Shown: positions 58,338-64,000 of the stretch, in pieces
Position numbering within the stretch: the stretch's first letter is position 1
Layout of the letters: each line of letters begins with the position of its first letter
Origin: Cylindrospermum stagnale PCC 7417
GTDB taxonomy: Bacteria > Cyanobacteriota > Cyanobacteriia > Cyanobacteriales > Nostocaceae
Reading direction: 5' to 3'
Assembly (NCBI RefSeq): GCF_000317535.1
Contig: NC_019757.1
Coordinates: forward strand, 1,091,001 to 1,155,000
Length of the DNA stretch: 64,000 nt
Translations under genes and position numbers: made by a program
The notes under the pieces: model-generated
The model's input: only the letters and a program-made list of their open reading frames with translations
Database searches by the model: none
What the model was told of the DNA's origin: nothing

Positions 58338-60501
58338 TCCATACTCTGATTCGCCAAGATTAATTGAGGAATTTGTTAGAAATTGGAGTTGGTCGGAAGG
58401 TATATTCTCTGATATACAACGATATCATTATCGTATTACTAATCCTAAGCTTAATAATAGATATGACAAGCAATGGATAGAAGAGACAATGTATTATGCA
58501 GAACTTACTTGTCAGCAATTTCTCAATGAACCTGGACAAAGGAAACTGAACGAATTCATTGATTTTGATCAGACTTTAAAAGTCTATGGGAAATTTTGGT
58601 TACGTTATATTTTAAAACGCCCAGTAGCTAATTTACTGCCCAAAGTTTATGACGAGAATGCAATTTTAACCTTAAATCCCGAGGTGAATTTAGTAGATCA
58701 GCTTCTTTTAAACCAACAAGAAAATCTAATAAACAAACAAGAAGATCTAATCGATGAAATACTCGTCTTAAATCAAGAGGAGAATATACCGGATGATGTA
58801 CCTTTAAACCCAAAAGAAAGGCAAGTAGTTCAATACCGTTTACTAGATTGGGCTTTATTGTATAGTGAGGATAATAATCCTCAAGGCAATTTTATAGCAA
58901 GATATATCTCTCTGATCTTTGATTGCTATCAAAAACCTCAGTATTTGACTGATCAATATCAGCTATACCTAGATGTATATGCACAAGAGGTTAATCGTAG
59001 ATTAAACGATAAACCAGAAAACCTCGAGAAATTAATAGAACTGTATCAGAATTTCAAAACTCGGCAAAAACTTTTTGTTAAGGAAATTTTAAGAAATCCC
59101 CTCACTAATTTACTTGCTGAACCTTCTAGTGATGAGTCTCCTTTAAATCAAGAGGAAAAGACACGAATTTATGCGCTTTTAGAGGAGTGGACTAAAGGAG
59201 GCTATTCTGGTTATGCTACCATAGATGATTATGTGTGCCTTGTTGTTCAAGCTGATGTAAATCCTCAATTTGCAGACGAACAGAAAGAAAGAATAAAGAT
59301 AGAGTCGCATGAGATCACTGAAAAATTAAAAGAGCTTCCTGGACAACTCGATGACTTAAAACAAATCTATCTGGCTTTAAACACACCAGAACAGATTTTT
59401 GTCCGGCAAATTTTAAGGACTCCAGTGTCTAATTTACTTTTAGAAGTTATAAAACTTGATAATGAGAGTGTTTCCTTAAATCAAGAGCAAAAGATACAAG
59501 TTTATAATCTTTTATTAGGTTGGACTCAAAGTGAGTATGCTGACTATGATTTTATGCCTGGATATATAGAGCTTGTTTTTTACACCTCTCAAGATTCTAA
59601 ACTTGTCAGGCAATATAAGACGATAATAGATCAGTATGTACAAGGTTTTAGTTCACAATTAAGTAATAACCTCGTAAAACTCGAACGATTAAGACAACTC
59701 TATGGGGAATTAAACACTCAAGAACAAATTTTTGCACGGAACCTGCTAAAGATTCCTGTGGTTAATTTACTTCTACCTGATAATGAGAATGTTTCCTTAA
59801 CCCTAGAAGTTAATGTCTCATTAAATCAACTAGAGAATGTTTCTTTAAACCAAGAGCAGAATGTTCCCTTAAACGAACAAGAAAAGATCCAATTTTATGC
59901 TCTTTTAGAGGAGTGGGCGGAGAGAGAATATGGTAACCATAGTACGTTGTACGAGTATATAAAACTTGTTTGTGAAGCCTCTGAAAGCCCTCAATTTGCA
60001 GAGGAAGTCAAGGAAAAAATAGATCTGGATTCACAACAGGTTAGCTGGGAATTAATCGAGGCAGAAGATTTGAGAAAATTAGAGCAATTAAAACGACGCT
60101 CTCTGATCTTAAAAAGGCAGGAAAAAGTTTTTCTACGAGAACTTTTAAAACCCCTTATTGCTCATTTACTTCCCGATCCTTACACTGAGAAAGTATCGCT
60201 AACTGAAGAAGAAAAGGGACGAATTTATAATCTTTTAGGGGATTGGCTTGGTGGACAACAAAGTGGTCTGTTCAACGACTATCTAAATGCAGTTATCAGT
60301 GCTTCCTCTCGAGATACCGAGGATGAAGAAACTCAGCTACAGTTAGATTCTTTGTCATTTGAAGTTAGTCAAAAATTAATGGATGAAGAACCACCAGAAA
60401 AACTCCAACGATTAAAACAACTGTCTGAAAGTTTAGAAAAGCCTGAAAAAGATTTTTTACACGAACTTTTACGACCAGTAGTAGCTAGTTTACTAGATTA
60501 G
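58264..60501 (+). CDS. Large protein with about five tandem 110-130-residue repeats
   Basis: After an N-terminal part (residues 1-94) the 745-residue frame has units at about 95-253, 254-361, 362-471, 472-605, 606-713 and a cut-off sixth at 714-745. Each unit has L-x-x-L-x-x-x-Y near the start, a FVRQILRTPVSNLL-type helix, a SLNQEEK linker, a RIYALLEEW helix and a D-Y-x-x-L-V segment. Two linkers have been extended by an 8-to-10-residue micro-repeat (NVSLNQ). No cysteine-based or known domain was recognised. The TTG start at 58264 is poor; it is likely the continuation of the frame at 57534, or else starts at ATG 58492. Confidence 0.6.
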   Translation: MPLEFLVSFSPPENLPNIAYAYQSDPYSDSPRLIEEFVRNWSWSEGIFSDIQRYHYRITNPKLNNRYDKQWIEETMYYAELTCQQFLNEPGQRKLNEFIDFDQTLKVYGKFWLRYILKRPVANLLPKVYDENAILTLNPEVNLVDQLLLNQQENLINKQEDLIDEILVLNQEENIPDDVPLNPKERQVVQYRLLDWALLYSEDNNPQGNFIARYISLIFDCYQKPQYLTDQYQLYLDVYAQEVNRRLNDKPENLEKLIELYQNFKTRQKLFVKEILRNPLTNLLAEPSSDESPLNQEEKTRIYALLEEWTKGGYSGYATIDDYVCLVVQADVNPQFADEQKERIKIESHEITEKLKELPGQLDDLKQIYLALNTPEQIFVRQILRTPVSNLLLEVIKLDNESVSLNQEQKIQVYNLLLGWTQSEYADYDFMPGYIELVFYTSQDSKLVRQYKTIIDQYVQGFSSQLSNNLVKLERLRQLYGELNTQEQIFARNLLKIPVVNLLLPDNENVSLTLEVNVSLNQLENVSLNQEQNVPLNEQEKIQFYALLEEWAEREYGNHSTLYEYIKLVCEASESPQFAEEVKEKIDLDSQQVSWELIEAEDLRKLEQLKRRSLILKRQEKVFLRELLKPLIAHLLPDPYTEKVSLTEEEKGRIYNLLGDWLGGQQSGLFNDYLNAVISASSRDTEDEETQLQLDSLSFEVSQKLMDEEPPEKLQRLKQLSESLEKPEKDFLHELLRPVVASLLD

Positions 60502-60513
60502 TAACTCTTTTAA

Positions 60514-60566
60514 TTAAAAGGCTGAAAGATTAACCGAAGATTATTAGGTAAATTTTTCAGCTTTTT
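60514..60566 (+). terminator. Terminator after the repeat-protein gene
   Basis: AAAAGGCTGAAA and TTTCAGCTTTT face each other across a 27-nt loop 12 bp after the stop and end in a T-run. The pairing is good though the loop is long. Confidence 0.5.
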
Positions 60567-60589
60567 GTTAATTATTTATCCCTCTCCTA

Positions 60590-60740
60590 AGAGGATGTCT
60601 GAAAACTTTTTAGTGATGTATCAAGCACCCGTAGATCCCCCTAAATCCCCCTTTCCAAGGGGGACTTTGACTCCAATTCCCCCCCGGAAGGGGGGCTAGG
60701 GGGGATCTCGATACGACTTGATACTTTACAAACATCCTCT
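60590..60740. mobile_element. Second MITE-like element with AGAGGATGT ends
   Basis: AGAGGATGTCT at 60590-60600 and AAACATCCTCT at 60730-60740 bound 151 bp. The right end matches the one at 40632-40642 for 16 of 17 bases (read as ACTTTACAAACATCCTCT). The inside is different: a GATCCCCC-type repeat (60634-60707) takes up half of it. Confidence 0.7.
60634..60707. repeat. GATCCCCC-type repeat inside a MITE-like element
   Basis: GATCCCCCTAAATCCCCCTT ... GGGGCTAGGGGGGATC forms an overall inverted repeat bounded by GATC at both ends, like other copies in the window. Confidence 0.8.
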
Positions 60741-60965
60741 AATGGGACTTAGACAGAAATTAAGCCCAAATGAAGCCCAAACTAGCGGTATTCGCGGCAA
60801 ACACGTCACAATTCATGGTTAACCATATGTGCAAAGCACACGCTACGCGAACGAAAAATCGAAAAGATATCGCTGTTCTAAAGGCTTTATTAGCTTCAGT
60901 AAATGTGTTTAAAGATTTGTTTGCCCACTTTCAATACGGTTTGGTTAACGTTTGAATCTGTGGAA

Positions 60966-61117
60966 GATCCCCCCAACCCCCCTTAAAAAAGGGGGGCTTT
61001 AGACTGTTTTTTAGCCCTTAAAAAGGAGGGCTTTTGGCTTGCTTTTACCCCCTTTTTAAGGGACTTTTGACTCTCTTTTACCCCCTTTTTAAGGGGGTCG
61101 CCGCTGGCGGGGGGATC
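60966..61117. repeat. Cluster of four C-run/G-run hairpins
   Basis: GATCCCCCCAACCCCCCTTA begins a chain of stems (CCCCCC/GGGGGG, AGCCCTT/AAGGAGGGCT, two CCCCCTTTTTAAGGG units) and ends GGGGGGATC, so the whole 152 bp is also bounded by an inverted GATCCCCC. The 60502-61212 gap is otherwise without a gene. It lies after the convergent gene ends and likely blocks readthrough. Confidence 0.8.
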
Positions 61118-61212
61118 TTACCCTAACCGTATTGTAATCACCCTTTGGCTTCCCTATAAAAAACTTCCACCCAATTTCTTTGGGAATATAAACTAATTTA
61201 CCGGAAATTATT

Positions 61213-62943
61213 CTATTTTCGGTTCACCTGTAACCAAATTTCTAAACTTACCAATAGCCAAAGTTTAACGCCATAACGTCCCCAAATATCCCCTTCAAAA
61301 TTTAGCCAGTTACGCAATAGTGACTGGTTGATATATGGGGAAATAGCACTTTTTTTATTTAGCAATAATTTCCTTGCTTCTCGCTGCCAATATTTACGAA
61401 ATCCCAATTGGACAGGAACCATCATTCCACTTTTGGGACGATGAATAATGCTATCGGGTAAAATATCAGCAACAGCTTTTTTTAATACGGCTTTTTCTTC
61501 TACTCCCGAAAGTTTGTATTCTGGGGGAATTTGCATACTCAACTCAACAACTCGTTGGTCAAAAAGTGGTGATAAACCCTGTAAGTTTGCTGCTTGAGTT
61601 AAGTTACTTACCTTGGTGAGAATCTGGTCTGCTCCTTTAAATTTGATATTCAATGCCATTAACCGATTCAAATAACTGGCATCAGAATCTAAATCAGCAG
61701 AAAATACAGATGGTTCTGTTTGTAAAGATGCCCAAACTTCTGGTTTTAAAAGTTGCGGTAAATCTAATGCACATTTCTGAAAAGAAATTAGATATGCTTG
61801 CAGCGAATTTTGATTAGTGATGGAACCATATAAACTATTAATTAACATCGGCTGATTTTTGGGGCCACCAAAGCAAGGATCACCACCCTCACCATTGAGT
61901 ACAACCTGCACATTCTCCCGTGCCATTCTTCCCAGCAGCAGATTTGGTACTGTCAAAGGATCGCCGATAGGATCATCTAAATACGCCATTGTTTCAGGTA
62001 GACGTTCCCACATATCGCGAAAGGTGATTTCTAAAATGTGGTGTTGAGTTTGGCAATGTTGGGCAACTAAGCTAGAAAATTCTAATTCATTGGGAGTTTC
62101 GTCACCAAAATGAATTGAATAGGTGTGAACTGGTGCATTATGGAAGTTTGCGGCTAAAGCTGTGATGCTGCTAGAGTCTAAGCCACCAGATAAGAAAACT
62201 CCCACTGCTTGATTTTTGGGTAAATATTCTTGTACAACTTGATTAAGTAGGGAACGCAAGCGATCGCTATACCATTCTAAATTTTGATTCGCTGCTGTAA
62301 TCTCCTCTTGTAGCTGCCAGTAACTATAAACTTGCTCAGAAGGCATCTGCATCACGGTTCCTGGGCGCATTTCCCGCAGATTCTGCCACAGTGTTCTCTC
62401 TCCGGGAACAAAGGCACAACAGAGATAATCTCGCAGTGCTACCACATCTAAATCATCTGATCTATGGGGTGTAAGCGATCGCATTTTCGGGGCAATCCAG
62501 CGAGTTAAACCAGTGGTAGTGTAGTAGAGAGTTCGGCTACCGATGCGATCGCGCCCTAGCCATAAAACCTGTTGATGGCGATCGTAAACCACCAACCCAA
62601 ACATCCCCACCAACATCTTCAGGCATTCAGAACCCCATTTTTCCCACAGTAGCGCAATCAATTGGCAACCATCGCTTCCCTGAAAACCGCCAATATCAAC
62701 TCCCAATTTTTGCCGCAACTCCACCTGGTTACTTAGCCATACATCCCCAACTACCACAAATCGTCCTGTAGGACTAAGTGCAAATTGCTCTGGAGAAAGC
62801 GCAGAAATCACCGCAAACTGGTCATCTCGCCAAATTATATCCTCGCAGAGAAAATCTAACTTTCCCCATGCTACAAGCCAACTAGGAGCAACCTCGATAG
62901 ATGCGATCGGAGATTTAGATCTGCTAAAAAGATTAAATAGCAT
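61213..62943 (-). CDS. Asparagine-synthetase-like protein without glutaminase cysteine (second)
   Basis: The C-terminal part has AVGVFLSGGLDSSSITALAA (PP-loop, residues about 247-266), VVLNGEGGDPCFGG and SGMMVPVQLGFRKYW; the N-terminal part carries a glutaminase-like fold (FVVVGDVWLSNQVELRQKLG, VLWLGRDRIGSRTLYYT) but starts MLFNLFSRSKS without the catalytic Cys. It is thus a second synthetase that must use an amine other than glutamine ammonia. It points towards the first one (53084-54844), with the decarboxylase-like and repeat-protein genes between them. The ATG at 62943 is used; a TTG at 62985 adds 14 residues. Possible products include amides or beta-lactam-like rings. Confidence 0.85.
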   Translation of the reverse strand: MLFNLFSRSKSPIASIEVAPSWLVAWGKLDFLCEDIIWRDDQFAVISALSPEQFALSPTGRFVVVGDVWLSNQVELRQKLGVDIGGFQGSDGCQLIALLWEKWGSECLKMLVGMFGLVVYDRHQQVLWLGRDRIGSRTLYYTTTGLTRWIAPKMRSLTPHRSDDLDVVALRDYLCCAFVPGERTLWQNLREMRPGTVMQMPSEQVYSYWQLQEEITAANQNLEWYSDRLRSLLNQVVQEYLPKNQAVGVFLSGGLDSSSITALAANFHNAPVHTYSIHFGDETPNELEFSSLVAQHCQTQHHILEITFRDMWERLPETMAYLDDPIGDPLTVPNLLLGRMARENVQVVLNGEGGDPCFGGPKNQPMLINSLYGSITNQNSLQAYLISFQKCALDLPQLLKPEVWASLQTEPSVFSADLDSDASYLNRLMALNIKFKGADQILTKVSNLTQAANLQGLSPLFDQRVVELSMQIPPEYKLSGVEEKAVLKKAVADILPDSIIHRPKSGMMVPVQLGFRKYWQREARKLLLNKKSAISPYINQSLLRNWLNFEGDIWGRYGVKLWLLVSLEIWLQVNRK

Positions 62944-63091
62944 TAGGTAGTCTGCAAAATCTTTCACTAGCACAATTGTATGCAAACATCGGTCAGCATC
63001 AATCGATTGGCAGCTTTTCTTGAGCGGCTCTTTCCCCGAAGTTGTTGGATAATGGGATGAACTATCCCGAAAATCCTTGTAATATAGACAC

Positions 63092-64000
63092 TTGAAAACT
63101 CACCCTAATCTTTTCGATCAGGTTAAGGCCCTCGCCCAAGACTTTGGCACCCGTGCAGCAGCACACGACAAAGAAGCTTCCTTTCCCTTCGAGAATTTTA
63201 CAAAGTTGCACAAAGCGGGACTACTCAGCCTCACCATTCCCTGTGAATTGGGTGGACAGAATTTGGGTTTAGCTAGCATCTGCCGGGTAATCGAGGGGAT
63301 AGCCGGTGGTGATGCTTCAACCGCCCTAGTACTGACAATGCATTATCTGCAACACGCCCAAGCTGCCCGCCATCGTCGTTGGCCTCCAGAACTTTACCAG
63401 CGGCTGTGTCGTGAATCAATTGAAGGCGTTGCCCTGCTGAATGCTGCCCGTGTTGAGCCTGAATTAGGTACACCAGCTAGAGGTGGATTACCAGCGACAA
63501 TTGCTGAACCCACAACGGATGGCTGGCGGTTAACAGGTCACAAACAATACACCACAGGTAGTCCCATCCTGGGTTACTTTATCGTCTGGGCTAGAACCAC
63601 TGAAGATCAACCGCAAGTTGGTAATTTTCTTGTCCCCCGCGATGTTCCTGGCTTACGAATTGTCGAAACCTGGGATCATTTAGGAATGCGAGCAACAGGC
63701 AGCCACGATCTAATTTTGGAAAATGTATTAATTCCCCAAGAGTACGCCCTTGATATCCACCCGATCTCAGTTTCCCCAACTGTTGATCCCTTGGTTGCTG
63801 CTTGGAATAGTTTGACAATAAGTGCTTTGTATCTGGGAGTTGCCAGCAGTGCTAGAAATTGGCTGACTAACTACCTCCAGGAGCGCACACCTTCTAATTT
63901 AGGGGAACCATTAGCCAACCTGCCACGCTTCCAAGTTGCTGTGGGTGAGATAGAAGCCTTGCTGTTTGCTAACAAGACACTAATTTACAGCTTGGCTCAA
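63092..64000 (+). CDS. Acyl-CoA dehydrogenase family flavoenzyme, 3' end outside window
   Basis: 303 residues are visible: LFDQVKALAQDFGTRAAAHD, GGDASTALVLTMHYLQHAQA, GHKQYTTGSPILGYFIVWAR (FAD site), RIVETWDHLGMRATGSHDLI and LYLGVASSARNWLTNYLQER. This is the standard order of the ACAD fold, nearest in style to the SfnB/DszC-like monooxygenase or dehydrogenase groups of cyanobacteria. The only start after an in-frame stop at 63080 is TTG 63092. It faces away from the second asparagine-synthetase-like gene, with 106 bp between, so it may or may not belong to the same pathway. Confidence 0.88.
   Translation, partial: MKTHPNLFDQVKALAQDFGTRAAAHDKEASFPFENFTKLHKAGLLSLTIPCELGGQNLGLASICRVIEGIAGGDASTALVLTMHYLQHAQAARHRRWPPELYQRLCRESIEGVALLNAARVEPELGTPARGGLPATIAEPTTDGWRLTGHKQYTTGSPILGYFIVWARTTEDQPQVGNFLVPRDVPGLRIVETWDHLGMRATGSHDLILENVLIPQEYALDIHPISVSPTVDPLVAAWNSLTISALYLGVASSARNWLTNYLQERTPSNLGEPLANLPRFQVAVGEIEALLFANKTLIYSLAQ

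Noticed and set aside
60770-60955. 61-codon plus-strand frame
   Set aside because: Contains the GCACACGCTACGCGAACG-type intergenic repeat and lies in a repeat-rich gap.

Overview
The window looks like chromosomal DNA of a filamentous, probably heterocyst-forming, cyanobacterium of the Nostoc/Calothrix kind. The reasons are the very frequent GCGATCGC (HIP1) octamers, many typical cyanobacterial intergenic palindromes, several cyanobacteria-type families (DUF2555, a CruP-like FAD enzyme, Lin0512, Uma2 nucleases), Yfr2-like small RNAs, and a class 1 CRISPR array whose repeats end in ATTGAAAC. No rRNA or tRNA gene was recognised.

Layout. 1-10.1 kb: a partial selenium-binding protein, a gamma-glutamylcyclotransferase-like protein, small hypothetical genes, a GHL10-type glycosyl hydrolase, a site-2 protease, a likely small RNA with its own promoter and terminator, coaBC with an overlapping small ORF, DUF2555 and an esterase. 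10.1-15.1 kb: a CRISPR array of 23 repeats with no cas genes in view, a dihydrouridine synthase directly behind it, a TnpB element with a divergent ribbon-helix-helix-like gene, and a two-repeat CRISPR remnant. 15.1-18.6 kb: Uma2, purH, a tandem pair of Yfr2-like RNAs, an HD hydrolase and a ferredoxin. 18.7-24.5 kb: a gene group with DUF4178, a spermidine-synthase-like enzyme, a FemAB-like transferase and DUF350, followed on the other strand by AdoMet decarboxylase and a CDP-alcohol phosphatidyltransferase. 24.6-36 kb: cruP, two paralogous membrane proteins, panE, a fasciclin protein, a double-glycine peptide precursor, murF, a GNAT enzyme and an HDAC-like enzyme.

36-51 kb: gyrA overlapping lnt, a MITE-like element, a HEPN-like gene with a damaged 5' end, ddl, a second TnpB element with its own divergent RHH-like gene and operator-like palindrome, Lin0512, an LD-carboxypeptidase, and a sugar nucleotidyltransferase overlapping a GHMP kinase (together a possible route from sugar to UDP-sugar). 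51-64 kb: an FHA protein and a gene group with two asparagine-synthetase-like proteins that lack the N-terminal cysteine, a decarboxylase homologue that lacks its PLP lysine and catalytic cysteine, a zinc-ribbon membrane protein, an AT-rich pair of ORFs (possible toxin-pore segment plus a protein of five to six tandem repeats, probably one frameshifted gene), and a partial acyl-CoA dehydrogenase.

The best candidates for undescribed biology are the amide-ligase/pseudo-decarboxylase group at 53.1-63 kb, the large repeat protein at 58.3-60.5 kb, the polyamine/FemAB/DUF350 group at 18.7-23.3 kb, the tandem Yfr2-like RNAs that also contain a ribosome-binding site and a short conserved reading frame, and the His/Tyr-rich peptide precursor at 30.8 kb. 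All functional calls rest on reading translated sequence and motifs by eye; no database search was run.
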